Assembly: GCF_017876405.1 (NCBI RefSeq)
Contig: NZ_JAGINW010000001.1
Span: 10,367,203-10,431,202 of the forward strand
Direction: 5' to 3'
Source of the DNA: Kibdelosporangium banguiense
GTDB taxonomy: Bacteria > Actinomycetota > Actinomycetes > Mycobacteriales > Pseudonocardiaceae
DNA: 64,000 nucleotides
The notes under the pieces were generated by a model, which did no database searches, was not told the DNA's origin, and worked only from the letters and a program-made list of their open reading frames with translations. This document shows positions 1-8,357 of this stretch, in pieces. Position numbers and translations under genes: made by a program. How positions within the stretch are numbered: the stretch's first letter is position 1; every line of letters starts with the position of its first letter.

Positions 1-896
1 TTCTCGTCGCGCGACCAGCCCCGCACCGACTTCAGCGCGGTGAGCCGGGCCGACCACTCGCAGCGGGTCTTGGCCTCGGTGAACCAGCTGAGGATGCCGC
101 CCGCGGTGTGCAGCGCCGGGACCGGCCCGCCGCGGCTCTGGTACTGGTACGAGCGCACCAGCGCGTCCCGGAACAACTCACCGGTCGGGGCGTCGCCCTC
201 GTCTGGCAGCGAGAACGGGATACAGGACAACACAGTGCGGGCGTCCATGTTGACCAGGTTGTCCACATGGGTCAGTTCACCGATCTGCTGGAGACTGAGC
301 CAGCAGTAGTCTTCGTGCACCGGCACGTCCCCGGTGACCAGGACGACCACGTTGCGGTTGCGCTTGCGCCAGAACCACGCGCCCTGCTCGGACTGCAGCA
401 CGTCCACCAGCACCTGGCCGCGGCCGGGGCCGACGAAGTACTCCAGATACCGGGTGCTGCTGCCGCGGTGCACCTGCGTGTAGTTGCTGCGGGTCGCCTG
501 CACGGTCGGCGAGAGCTGCAGGGTGTTGACGTTCCCCGGCTCCATCTTCGCCTGCATCAGGCAGTGCAGGACCCCGCCGATCTCCTTGACCAGGATGCCG
601 AGGATCCCGATCTCCGGCTGGTTGATGATCGGCTGTGACCAGGTGTCGACCGCGCCGTCGCGCACCTGAAGCCCCTCGACGGTGAAAAACCGCCCGCTCG
701 AGTGGCCGAGGTTGCCGGTCTCCGGCTCGAAGTGCCAGTCGTTCAACTGCTCGAACGGCACCTGCTCGACGGCGAAGTGCCCGTTCGCGTGCCGGTCGGC
801 CCACCAGTCGTGGAACTCGCCGGTGGACGTGAGCGTGCCGTCAGGCGTCCACGGTCGGAAGTTGAGTTCCTCGTGCAGAACCGCCAGTCGCTTCAT
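1..896 (-). CDS. NDP-hexose 2,3-dehydratase (partial, C-terminus outside window)
   Basis: Reading the minus strand from the ATG at 896-894 gives an uninterrupted frame that leaves the window after about 298 codons; family members are usually about 460-480 residues. The conserved block HCLMQAKMEPGNVNTLQLSP followed by TVQATRSNY is the hallmark of EvaA/TylX3/SpnO-type enzymes. These remove the C2 hydroxyl of dTDP-4-keto-6-deoxyglucose, the first step to 2-deoxy and 2,6-dideoxy sugars (vancosamine, digitoxose and similar). A GGAGG lies 9 nt before the start. It is followed on the same strand by nothing visible and preceded 58 bp upstream by the 3-aminotransferase, so both probably share a promoter in 2065-2351. 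The role is secure from the motif; which final sugar it serves is inference. Confidence 0.93.
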   Translation of the reverse strand, partial: MKRLAVLHEELNFRPWTPDGTLTSTGEFHDWWADRHANGHFAVEQVPFEQLNDWHFEPETGNLGHSSGRFFTVEGLQVRDGAVDTWSQPIINQPEIGILGILVKEIGGVLHCLMQAKMEPGNVNTLQLSPTVQATRSNYTQVHRGSSTRYLEYFVGPGRGQVLVDVLQSEQGAWFWRKRNRNVVVLVTGDVPVHEDYCWLSLQQIGELTHVDNLVNMDARTVLSCIPFSLPDEGDAPTGELFRDALVRSYQYQSRGGPVPALHTAGGILSWFTEAKTRCEWSARLTALKSVRGWSRDE

Positions 897-954
897 GGTC
901 GTGAGCCTCCAGGTACGTCAACGGTGGGGCACGATGCCGCGGCCCTCGGCGGGT

Positions 955-2064
955 CTAGAGGTTTGCCAGCACCCCGTGCAGGATGTCGACGACGCGCTCC
1001 TGCTCCACATCGGACAGTGAGGCGTACATCGGCAGTGAGAAGATCTCGTCGGCGACCTCTTCGGTCACCGGCAGCGAACCCTTGGGGTAGTTCAGGTGCG
1101 TGAAGCCCTTCTGGGTGTGCACCGGCCAGGGGTAGCTGATGTTCAGCGAGATGCCGTGCTGCTTGAGCGTTTCGATGATCTGGTCGCGCTTCGGGTGGCG
1201 GACGACGTAGACGTAGTACACGTGGTCGTTGCCCGGCGCCAAGCGCGGCGTCACGAGGTCGGTGCCCGCGAAGGCCTCCTCGTAGCGCGACGCGATCAGT
1301 CTGCGTCGTGCGATGTACTCGTCCAGCCTGGTCAGCTTGCGACGCAGGATCTCGGCCTGTACCTCGTCGAGGCGGCTGTTGAAACCGGGCGTGGAAACGA
1401 CGTGGTAGACGTCTTGCATGCCGTAGTAGCGAAGCCGGCGAAGTCGCGCGTCCACCTCGCTGTCGGAGGTGATCGTCGCGCCACCGTCACCATAGGCACC
1501 AAGCACCTTGGTGGGGTAGAACGAGAACGCTGCGGCCTTGCCGAACGAGCCGACGATCTGGCCGTGGTGCCGCGCACCGTGTGCCTGGGCGCAGTCCTCG
1601 AGGATCGGCAGGCCGTGCTTCTCGGCGAGTTGCTTGAGGGGCGCCATGTCGACGCACTGCCCGTACAGATGGACCGGCAGCAGGCAGCGGGTGCGATCGG
1701 TGATCGCGGCCTCGACCTGGTCGATCTTCATCAGGTACGTGTCCCGGTCGACGTCGACGAAGACAGGCTTGGCGCCGACCTGGTCGATGGCGATCACCGT
1801 GGGCGCCGCCGTGTTCGATACCGTGATCACCTCGTCGCCGGCGCGAACGCCGAGCGCACGCAAGCCGAGCACGATGGCATTCGTGCCGTTGTCGACACCG
1901 ACGCAGTGCTCGACGCCGTTGTAGGCAGCGAACTCCTGCTCGAACGCCGCGACGCTCGGGCCGAGCACCAGCTTGCCGGAGCGGAACACGGTGTCGACAG
2001 CGTCGAGGATGTCGTCCCGTTCCTTCTCGTACTCCGGCAAATAACCCCAGACGTACTGCGTCAT
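955..2064 (-). CDS. PLP-dependent sugar 3-aminotransferase (DegT/DnrJ/EryC1 family)
   Basis: 369 residues, the normal length for sugar aminotransferases. PLP-binding features are visible: D157 in EDCAQAHGA and the Schiff-base lysine K186 in SFYPTKVLGAYGDGG. Enzymes of this type transfer an amino group from glutamate to a keto-deoxysugar nucleotide. Beside a 2,3-dehydratase the expected reaction is C3 amination on the way to vancosamine-type sugars (EvaB-like); saccharomicin contains 4-epi-vancosamine and saccharosamine. The start has an AGGTGACC-type Shine-Dalgarno sequence just upstream. It is the promoter-proximal gene of a leftward unit with the 2,3-dehydratase. The family is certain; the C3 assignment comes from context. 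No C3-methyltransferase is in the window. Confidence 0.92.
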   Translation of the reverse strand: MTQYVWGYLPEYEKERDDILDAVDTVFRSGKLVLGPSVAAFEQEFAAYNGVEHCVGVDNGTNAIVLGLRALGVRAGDEVITVSNTAAPTVIAIDQVGAKPVFVDVDRDTYLMKIDQVEAAITDRTRCLLPVHLYGQCVDMAPLKQLAEKHGLPILEDCAQAHGARHHGQIVGSFGKAAAFSFYPTKVLGAYGDGGATITSDSEVDARLRRLRYYGMQDVYHVVSTPGFNSRLDEVQAEILRRKLTRLDEYIARRRLIASRYEEAFAGTDLVTPRLAPGNDHVYYVYVVRHPKRDQIIETLKQHGISLNISYPWPVHTQKGFTHLNYPKGSLPVTEEVADEIFSLPMYASLSDVEQERVVDILHGVLANL

Positions 2065-2102
2065 GAGGGCAGGTCACCTCCAGAGGGTCAGCCGCTACCC
2101 AA

Positions 2103-2124
2103 TCGGATAAAGCTCGGATAAAGC
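2103..2124. promoter_or_regulatory. Two perfect tandem 11-bp repeats (candidate SARP box)
   Basis: TCGGATAAAGC occurs twice back to back, and a third partial copy (CGATAAAGC) lies at 2210-2218. SARP regulators typically bind short direct repeats with an 11-bp period, and two SARP-type genes lie in this cluster. The block is in the divergent region between the aminotransferase and carrier-protein genes, 39 bp upstream of the aminotransferase start. The repeat is directly visible; binding is inferred. Confidence 0.5.
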
Positions 2125-2143
2125 ATGCGGGCGGGTACCGAGG

Positions 2144-2197
2144 ATCCGTCGAATAAGTACGGATGGGCACCGGGGAGATCTGTCGAAAAAGTACACC
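2144..2197. repeat. Spaced direct repeats ATCYGTCGAAWAAGTAC
   Basis: Two near-identical 17-mers (from 2144 and 2178; mismatches C/T and T/A) are spaced 34 bp apart, about three helical turns, in the divergent promoter region. They may belong to the same regulatory array as the 11-bp repeats at 2103. No function is proven. Confidence 0.45.
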
Positions 2198-2234
2198 GGG
2201 ACACCGCTGCGATAAAGCCGTTGGCAGAGTGCCC

Positions 2235-2250
2235 GTCCCGCCAGCGGGAC
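2235..2250. promoter_or_regulatory. Cluster palindrome, site 1
   Basis: GTCCCGC-CA-GCGGGAC is a perfect 7-2-7 inverted repeat. Related sites occur at 2779, 27039, 28186 and 37834, all intergenic. This copy ends 101 bp before the start of the carrier-protein gene and lies in the divergent region that also precedes the aminotransferase. Candidate operator of a cluster-specific dimeric regulator. Confidence 0.65.
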
Positions 2251-2351
2251 ATGGACTCGTTCTTGTTGACCGCGAAAGCGAGCCGTGGCTACGGTCGCGT
2301 CCACAACAACGAGGTAATTCGCCAAATTAGTCGGGAAGGGCCGATCAAGAC

Positions 2352-2711
2352 ATGTATGACGAGGAGAATGGCGCTGCCGAGGTCGACCTGGCGAACGTCG
2401 ACGAGGTCGAGAAATTGGTGCGGGACATTGCGAAGGTCATCTGTGACGAGCAGCCCGACATGCCCGAGCCGCAGAGCCTGGCCGATATGGATTCCTTCTC
2501 GGTCATCCAGATGCTGCTGCAGATCGAGAACGCCACCGGCCGCAAGCTTCTGGAGAAGTTCGAGAGCTACTCGTACGGCGAGGAGTTCCGCGACCTGGCC
2601 ACGCACATCGTGGCCATCGTGAAGTGGGAGAACGAGCACCCGAACGGCGAAGAGGACGAGGCCGGCGACGCACCGGCCGCAGCCGTGACCGACGGTTCCG
2701 CCCGGGCCTGA
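2352..2711 (+). CDS. Acyl carrier protein-like, 119 aa
   Basis: A small acidic helical protein. Residues 45-49 (DMDSF) are followed by SVIQMLLQIE, matching the start of carrier-protein helix II, with S48 as the probable phosphopantetheine attachment site. The match to the usual DSL is imperfect because Phe replaces Leu. The last 30 residues are a low-complexity acidic/alanine tail. In a cluster without PKS or NRPS modules here, a lone carrier protein could hold the hydroxycinnamoyl unit activated by the short adenylating enzyme at 28288, before amide formation with an amine such as taurine; that is inference. It is transcribed away from the aminotransferase and sits between two copies of the cluster palindrome. 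Confidence 0.72.
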   Translation: MYDEENGAAEVDLANVDEVEKLVRDIAKVICDEQPDMPEPQSLADMDSFSVIQMLLQIENATGRKLLEKFESYSYGEEFRDLATHIVAIVKWENEHPNGEEDEAGDAPAAAVTDGSARA

Positions 2712-2778
2712 CAGGCCGCCTTGGCGCCGGAAACGCCGCACTGCCGGACACCCCGTCCGGCCGGCGCCAAGGGCGAAT

Positions 2779-2794
2779 GTCTCGCCAGCGAGAC
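2779..2794. promoter_or_regulatory. Cluster palindrome, site 2
   Basis: GTCTCGC-CA-GCGAGAC is a perfect 7-2-7 inverted repeat, in the gap between the carrier-protein gene and the first PH-domain gene and 84 bp upstream of the latter's start. Both arms carry a compensating C-to-T / G-to-A change relative to site 1, so the dyad itself is conserved. It would control the head of the long glycosyltransferase operon. Confidence 0.68.
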
Positions 2795-2878
2795 GGGAAC
2801 CGACTCGCGCGACAACCGTCGCGAACCGGCCGTAAACCGGAGAGAAAAGCAACTCCGCACAGATCGGACTCATATCCG

Positions 2879-3436
2879 ATGGACAAGACGTCGCTGTCCA
2901 CTTCGGACTCCTCGGCACCCGCGGAGGAGCTGGAGCAGCGCAGCGCTGATTCGTTCCGGATCCGCCAGCCGCGACACCGGCTGAACCCGCGGTTCATTCT
3001 GTGGCGCACGCTCAACACGTTTTTCTGGGCAATCGGTGTCATTGGCGTTTTTGTGACGCTGTACGCGATTTTTCCGTCCATCCGCACGTGGCTTGGGCCG
3101 ATCACCTGGGTCGCGGCCGGCGTTTTCGTGGTCAATCTGCTGTTCATGCCGACGTATCGCTACTTGGTGCACCGATGGGAAACGACGGATCAGATGGTGT
3201 ATGCGCTCAGCGGCTGGATCAGCCGCGAGTGGCGGATCGTCCCGATCTCACGGATCCAGAGCATCGACACGCTGCAGGGTCCGCTGGAGCGGGCACTGCG
3301 GCTGGCCACGATCAAGGTCATCACCGCCTCCAGCGAGGGCTCGGTCAAGATCGAGGGTTTGGACGCCGAGGTGGCCAGGGAAGCGGTCCGGCATCTCAAC
3401 GAGATCACCCAGAACACCCCCGGGGATGCGACGTGA
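2879..3436 (+). CDS. Membrane protein with bacterial PH domain (YdbS-like), 185 aa
   Basis: The start ATG is 2879-2881; codons upstream in the same frame look non-coding. A charged N-terminal stretch is followed by two membrane segments (about 45-62 and 73-90) and then a bPH2 domain with the typical WRIVPISRIQSID and KIEGLDA strands. It overlaps the next gene by GTGA, and the two form a YdbS/YdbT pair. In Bacillus subtilis the sigma-W-controlled ydbST genes contribute to resistance against antimicrobial peptides from other bacilli. Here the pair heads the glycosyltransferase operon of a membrane-active type of antibiotic, so self-protection is a reasonable inference. Family confident, role not. 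Confidence 0.82.
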   Translation: MDKTSLSTSDSSAPAEELEQRSADSFRIRQPRHRLNPRFILWRTLNTFFWAIGVIGVFVTLYAIFPSIRTWLGPITWVAAGVFVVNLLFMPTYRYLVHRWETTDQMVYALSGWISREWRIVPISRIQSIDTLQGPLERALRLATIKVITASSEGSVKIEGLDAEVAREAVRHLNEITQNTPGDAT

Positions 3437-5001
3437 CCGCGCAGACGGCGCCGGCCGAGCCCGCTGCGGCGAGCGCCGGTGACACCGTGCCGTGGAAGCA
3501 CCTCGACATCCGGGTGGTGTGGGTCAACGCGACGGTTTTCCTGCTGTCGCTCGGTTCCGGCCTGCTCGGGCTGTACCTGTTCCCCAGCGGCGACGTCTGG
3601 CCGTTGCTGGTCGCCTGCGGGTTCGGTGTGCTCACCACGGCACTGGATCTGCAGCGCTGGCTCACCACGCGCTACCGGATCACCGAGGAGCGCGTCGAGA
3701 AGCGGACCGGCTGGCTTTTCCTGGAATACCGCGGCGTGCCGCGGGAACGTATTCGCAGCATTGACACGAGTGCCCGGATCAGGCACCGGATCGCGCAGCT
3801 GCGTGTGGTGCACATCGAAGCGGGCGAGTCGGGGCTCAAGTCGACTTTCAGCCTCAACGCGCTGCGCAAGGAAATGGCCGCGCAGCTGCGCAGGGAACTG
3901 ATTCCCGACCAGCACCCCGAACCTGCCGAGCAGGAAACCGTGATAGCGAGGTTCCGCTGGTACTGGATCTTCTACACGATGTTCCAGTTCTGGGCCTTCT
4001 TCGCGGCCGCGATGTTCCTGCACGCCAGTTACTGGTTCCTGCGGTCGTTCGACATCGACCTCATCGAGATCGTCGAGAACGCCGCCGCTTCGGCCGGTCT
4101 CGGTACCGGCCTTTCGGTGCTTGTCGGCGTGGCCGCGGTATTCGTGCTCGGTTTCTTCGGGCTCGCGTTCGAGTTCGTCGCCAAGTTCTGGAACTTCGAA
4201 CTGGTCCGGACGGTCGACCAGAGCGGCGCGTTGCTCACCCGGCAGGGCCTGTTCACCACCCAGTCGGTGTACCGCGAGGATCGCCGGATCCGCGGCATCC
4301 ACATCTACGAGCCGCTGCTGCTGCGGTGGATGCGACTCGCCGAAACCACACTCGTCACCACCGGAATCCACGCCATGCGCAAGGAGACCGCGAACATCCT
4401 GCCGCGCTGCCCGGTCGGCGAAGCCCGGCGGGTGGCGAAGTACGTGCTGCCGGGCGATGTCGAGCCGCTCGAGGCGCCGCTGCTGCGGCACCCACGAAGT
4501 GCGTTGCGGCAACGGCTGATGCGGGCCACCTACGTACCCGCGGCGGTGGCCGGGATCATGCTCTGGCTCGGCGCGACCGGGGTCTGGGCGGACTGGATCT
4601 GGCAGATCCCGCTGTTGTTCCTGCCGTTCACGTGGACCCTCGGCGTGATCGCCTACTACACGCTCGGGCACACGCTCGCCGGGGACTACCTCGTGGTGCG
4701 CAGTGGCGCGACGGGCCAGGCGACAGTTGCCTTGCAGACCCGTGCCGTCGCCGGCTGGAAATTGCAGCAGACAATTTTCCAGCGGGTGGCCCGAAGAATG
4801 ACCGTCGGTATACCGACGGCAGCGGGCCATCGCTATTATCGTGCGCCTGACGCCGGACTCGATCAGGCGCTCGCATTCATCAACGGTGCCACCCCCTGGC
4901 TGGCAGCAGAGTTCATCGAAAAGGCATCACCACCGCCCAGTCCGGAAAAACCGGATCACCCGACTGAAGGTGAAATTGGGGGCAAAAATGCGGCACATTA
5001 A
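3433..5001 (+). CDS. Multi-spanning protein with repeated bacterial PH domains (YdbT-like), 522 aa
   Basis: The GTG start overlaps the stop of the YdbS-like gene. Three pairs of membrane helices alternate with PH-type domains: RYRITEERVEKRTGW and PRERIRSID in the first, GALLTRQGLFTT and EDRRIRGIHIYEP in the second, and DYLVVRSGATGQA with TRAVAGWKLQQTIFQ in the third. This is the standard YdbT layout and length. The tail is proline-rich. It overlaps the aldo-keto reductase by 14 bp, so it is translationally linked to sugar genes. It probably acts with the 2879 product in the cytoplasmic membrane, perhaps as self-resistance. Confidence 0.82.
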   Translation: MTAQTAPAEPAAASAGDTVPWKHLDIRVVWVNATVFLLSLGSGLLGLYLFPSGDVWPLLVACGFGVLTTALDLQRWLTTRYRITEERVEKRTGWLFLEYRGVPRERIRSIDTSARIRHRIAQLRVVHIEAGESGLKSTFSLNALRKEMAAQLRRELIPDQHPEPAEQETVIARFRWYWIFYTMFQFWAFFAAAMFLHASYWFLRSFDIDLIEIVENAAASAGLGTGLSVLVGVAAVFVLGFFGLAFEFVAKFWNFELVRTVDQSGALLTRQGLFTTQSVYREDRRIRGIHIYEPLLLRWMRLAETTLVTTGIHAMRKETANILPRCPVGEARRVAKYVLPGDVEPLEAPLLRHPRSALRQRLMRATYVPAAVAGIMLWLGATGVWADWIWQIPLLFLPFTWTLGVIAYYTLGHTLAGDYLVVRSGATGQATVALQTRAVAGWKLQQTIFQRVARRMTVGIPTAAGHRYYRAPDAGLDQALAFINGATPWLAAEFIEKASPPPSPEKPDHPTEGEIGGKNAAH

Positions 5002-5980
5002 ACTCACCGACGGCTTTTCCGTGAGCGAGATCGGCCTTGGCTGCAGCTCCATGTCGCACGGATACGGACCGGCCGACCGGGACGACGAGGAATCGGTCCG
5101 CGTACTGCACCACGCCGTCGAGCTCGGCATCAACTTCTTCGACACCGCCGACGTCTACGGCCCGTTCACCAACGAGCTGCTGCTCGGCAAGGCGCTCGCG
5201 GCGCACCGGGACGAGGTGAAGATTGCGACCAAGTGCGGCCTCGTGCCGCGGCCGGGCGGCAAGTTCGGCCGGGACTGCCGCCCGGAGCACCTCAGGGCGG
5301 CGTGCGAAGGCTCGCTGCGGCGGCTGGGGGTCGAGGCCATCGACCTCTACCAGCTGCACCGCGTCGACCCCGAGGTCCCGATCGAGGAGTCCTGGGGCGC
5401 GCTGGCCGACCTGGTGGCCGAGGGCAAGGTCCGCGCCCTGGGCATCTCGCACGCCACACTCGACGAGATCGAGCGCGTGCACGCAATCTTCCCGATCGCC
5501 GCGGTCCAGTACGAGCTTTCGGTCTGGGTCACCAAGAACCTCGGCGACATCCTGCCGTGGACACAGCGCAACGGCGTGGGATTCCTTGCCTTCTGCCCGA
5601 TCGGCCGGGGGTATCTGTCCGGTGTGCTCGGTCCCGGCGAGATCGCCGAGGGCGACTCCCGCAGGGGAGATCCCCGCTTCGGCACCGAGGCGATGCAACG
5701 CAACCTGACGATCGTCGACGGCCTGAACCGGATCGCCGAGCGGCACGGCGCCACCGCGGCACAGGTGGCGATCGCCTGGATCATGACCAAGGGCGACAAC
5801 GTCGTACCGATCCCGGGAACACGGCGCCTGCGCTGGTTGCGCGAGAACGCGGCGGCCGCGGAGTTGCGAATGACCCAGGCGGACCTGCGCGACATCGCGG
5901 CCCTTCCCCCGCCCATCGGGGAGATGAGCTGGGACCAGGTCCGTTCGGTCCCCGAGCCCGCGGTGAGCGGCACCGACTAG
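4988..5980 (+). CDS. Aldo-keto reductase, probable NDP-deoxysugar reductase
   Basis: 330 residues with a complete AKR catalytic set: D52 and Y57 in DTADVYGP, K82 in IATKCG, H124 in YQLHRVD; the NADPH site is the IPGTRR motif near residue 278. AKRs in deoxysugar clusters (EryBII, AveBVIII, OleW type) reduce the 2,3-enoyl or 3-keto intermediate produced by the 2,3-dehydratase. That fits the dehydratase at the window's left end and the 4-ketoreductase next door. The start at 4988 overlaps the PH-domain gene. It could instead be a general AKR, but its place in the sugar operon argues for sugar reduction. Confidence 0.85.
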   Translation: MRHIKLTDGFSVSEIGLGCSSMSHGYGPADRDDEESVRVLHHAVELGINFFDTADVYGPFTNELLLGKALAAHRDEVKIATKCGLVPRPGGKFGRDCRPEHLRAACEGSLRRLGVEAIDLYQLHRVDPEVPIEESWGALADLVAEGKVRALGISHATLDEIERVHAIFPIAAVQYELSVWVTKNLGDILPWTQRNGVGFLAFCPIGRGYLSGVLGPGEIAEGDSRRGDPRFGTEAMQRNLTIVDGLNRIAERHGATAAQVAIAWIMTKGDNVVPIPGTRRLRWLRENAAAAELRMTQADLRDIAALPPPIGEMSWDQVRSVPEPAVSGTD

Positions 5981-6038
5981 GCCTACGGAGTCCCGCTCCG
6001 GAGGCTCGATCCACTCGACGGCAAACGCAAGGAGAACC

Positions 6039-7046
6039 GTGGACACGAACGCGGCGAAACCACTCATCACGGTGCTCGGCTCGTCCGGCTTGGTCGGTAC
6101 CGCGATCACCCGCGAGCTGGCGCAGCGGCCCATCCGGCTGCGTCTGGTCGGGCGGCGGCCGACCACCGTTCCCCCGCAGCCGCTTGCCGAGATCGACATG
6201 CGCACGGTCGACCTCACGGAGCCCGGCGCGGTGGCCGAGGCGATCGACGGCTCCGACGCCGTCATCCACCTCGTCGCGCACATCTCCGGTGCGAGCACTT
6301 GGCGGGTGTCCTCGACCGACCCTGTGGCGGAACGGGTCAACCTCGGTCTGGTGCAGGACCTCATCGAAGCCGTGCGGACCGCTCAGCCGGCGCGGCCGCC
6401 GGTCGTGCTGCTCGCCGGGTCGATGTCCCAGGCCGGCAAGTCCTCAAAGGACCGGATCGACGGCAGTGAGCCCGACGCACCGCTGACCGCCTACGACCGT
6501 CAGAAGCTCGACGCCGAACGTGCGATCCTGGCCGCCACCGAAGAAGGCCTGATCCGCGGCACCACGTTGCGACTGGCCACGCTCTACACGCAAGGGACCG
6601 ACTCACCTGCGCTCGACCGCGGGGTGGTGTCGGCCATGATGCGTAGGGCTTTCGCGGACCAGCCGTTGACCATGTGGCACGACGGCACAGTCACGCGCGA
6701 CCTGGTGTGCGTCGACGACGTGGCACGCGCGTTCGTCGCAGCGCTGGACCGGCCTGAGCGCACGGCGGGCCGGTACTGGCTGGTGGGTACCGGCCAGGCG
6801 GTCAGCATCGCCAGCCTGTTCAAGATGATCTCGAAGACGGTGGCCACGCACACCGGGGCCGAACCGGTCCCGGTGACCAGCGTGCCGCCCGCGGAGCACT
6901 CGATGCCGACCGACCAACTCGACTTCGTGCTCGACCCGTCGGCCTTCCAGGACGCCACCGGCTGGGCGCCGCAGGTCTCGCTGCTCGAAGGGCTGGACTG
7001 CCTCGCCGCGGCGATGACACGGCACTCGTCACCGAGTACGGCCTGA
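6039..7046 (+). CDS. NDP-hexose 4-ketoreductase (SDR, EryBIV/EvaE-like)
   Basis: The GTG start has an AAGGAG Shine-Dalgarno. The protein has 335 residues with an N-terminal Rossmann motif VLGSSGLVGTAI and the SDR catalytic pair Y152/K156 (YDRQK). SVS-type C-terminal residues and VCVDDVARAFVAALD are typical of the extended-SDR sugar ketoreductases that set C4 stereochemistry as the last step of dTDP-deoxysugar formation. It lies 58 bp after the AKR and 13 bp before the first glycosyltransferase, so the operon runs from sugar reduction into sugar transfer. Confidence 0.88.
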   Translation: MDTNAAKPLITVLGSSGLVGTAITRELAQRPIRLRLVGRRPTTVPPQPLAEIDMRTVDLTEPGAVAEAIDGSDAVIHLVAHISGASTWRVSSTDPVAERVNLGLVQDLIEAVRTAQPARPPVVLLAGSMSQAGKSSKDRIDGSEPDAPLTAYDRQKLDAERAILAATEEGLIRGTTLRLATLYTQGTDSPALDRGVVSAMMRRAFADQPLTMWHDGTVTRDLVCVDDVARAFVAALDRPERTAGRYWLVGTGQAVSIASLFKMISKTVATHTGAEPVPVTSVPPAEHSMPTDQLDFVLDPSAFQDATGWAPQVSLLEGLDCLAAAMTRHSSPSTA

Positions 7047-7059
7047 AGGGGCGGACCTG

Positions 7060-8334
7060 ATGCGGATCCTGGTGGCGCTGAACCCGGAGAAGAGCTACTT
7101 CAACTACCTCGTACCCCTGGCCTGGGCGCTACGCACGGCCGGCCACGAGGTCCGCGTTGTCAGCGGGCCGCGCCTGTCCGCCACGGTCACCCAGGCCGGG
7201 CTGACCGCCGTCCCGGTCGGCCACGACCGCGATCCGTGGCGGGTCGCGGCCAACAACCCGGAGAAGCTCGGCGACCTGCGTGGCGGCGTCGCCGAGCCCT
7301 ACGACGCCTTCGACCACCCGGAGAAGGCCACCTGGGACTATCTGCTGTCCGGGATGCAGGACGCGGTGCGGGGCTGGCACCGGCTGACCAACTTCCCGAT
7401 GATCGCCGGCCTCGTCGATTTCGCCCGGCACTGGCAGCCGGACCTCGTACTCTGGGAACCGCTCTGCTACGCGGGTTCGATCGCGGCCAAGGCATGCGGC
7501 GCGGCGCACGGGCGATTGCTCTGGGGCATCGACGTGTTCGGCGCGACCCGCGAGCAGTTCCTGCTGCGCAAGGCAAGCCAGCCGATCGAGCAGCAGGCCG
7601 ACCCGCTCGCCGGCTGGTTGGCCGGCTATGGGCGCAAGTACGGCTTCGAGTTCACCGAGGACATGACCACCGGCAACTTCACCATCGACCAGTTGCCGGG
7701 TTCGCTGCGCCTGGAGTCCGGCCTGGAATACCTGCCGATGCAGTACATCCCGTACGGAGGCGCGGCTGTCGTGCCGAAGTGGCTACAGGAGCCGCCTCGC
7801 CGCCCCCGCGTCGCCATGACCCTCGGCCTGAGCGCGACCGACTACTTCAACGGCTACAACGTCCCGGTCGCGGACATCGTCGACGAGTTGTCCACACTGG
7901 ACATCGAACTCGTCGCCACTGTCGCCGAATCACAACAGCACCTGCTCAACACCATTCCCGACAACGTGCGCATCGTGCCCTACGTCCCGTGGCACGCCAT
8001 AGTTCCGACCTGCTCGGCGGTCATCCACCACGCCGGCGCCGCCACGCTTGCCACCACCGCACGTCACCCGGTGCCCCAACTGGCCCTGCACTACCACTTC
8101 GACCAGCCGTTCCTCGCCCGCAAACTCGCCGAGCACGGCGCGGGCCTGGAAATCCACACTACCCAGGTCACCGGGGACAACGTCCGCGAAAGCGTGCAGC
8201 GGCTGCTGACCGAACCCCGGTTCACCGAGCGCGCCACCGCCCTGCGTGACGAGATGTTCACGCTACCCACCCCCAACCACCTCATCCCCCAGCTCGAAGC
8301 ACTCACCATCAAGCACCGCACCCCCGTCTGGTGA
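7060..8334 (+). CDS. Glycosyltransferase GT-1 of 14 (EryCIII-like, clade A)
   Basis: 424-residue GT-B enzyme of the EryCIII/DesVII type, which transfer deoxysugars from dTDP donors to antibiotic acceptors. Acceptor half: VPLAWALRTAGHEV (about 18-31), AGLTAVPVG, HWQPDLVLWEP (from residue 124). Donor half: HH at 323-324 in IHHAGAATL, followed by LHYHFDQPF. This HHAG.ATL / HYHFDQP pattern defines clade A with GT-2, GT-6 and GT-12. It shares a perfect 75-bp tract with GT-2 near the 3' end (8083-8157). First of the array, 13 bp after the ketoreductase. Confidence 0.92.
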   Translation: MRILVALNPEKSYFNYLVPLAWALRTAGHEVRVVSGPRLSATVTQAGLTAVPVGHDRDPWRVAANNPEKLGDLRGGVAEPYDAFDHPEKATWDYLLSGMQDAVRGWHRLTNFPMIAGLVDFARHWQPDLVLWEPLCYAGSIAAKACGAAHGRLLWGIDVFGATREQFLLRKASQPIEQQADPLAGWLAGYGRKYGFEFTEDMTTGNFTIDQLPGSLRLESGLEYLPMQYIPYGGAAVVPKWLQEPPRRPRVAMTLGLSATDYFNGYNVPVADIVDELSTLDIELVATVAESQQHLLNTIPDNVRIVPYVPWHAIVPTCSAVIHHAGAATLATTARHPVPQLALHYHFDQPFLARKLAEHGAGLEIHTTQVTGDNVRESVQRLLTEPRFTERATALRDEMFTLPTPNHLIPQLEALTIKHRTPVW

Positions 8335-8357
8335 CGGGGCGGAGAGGAAACGGCACG

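Noticed and set aside
3190..4830. 546-codon frame antisense to the PH-domain genes
   Set aside because: It mirrors a gene with clear domains; the translation is Arg/His/Asp-rich without a family, typical of antisense frames in high-GC DNA.
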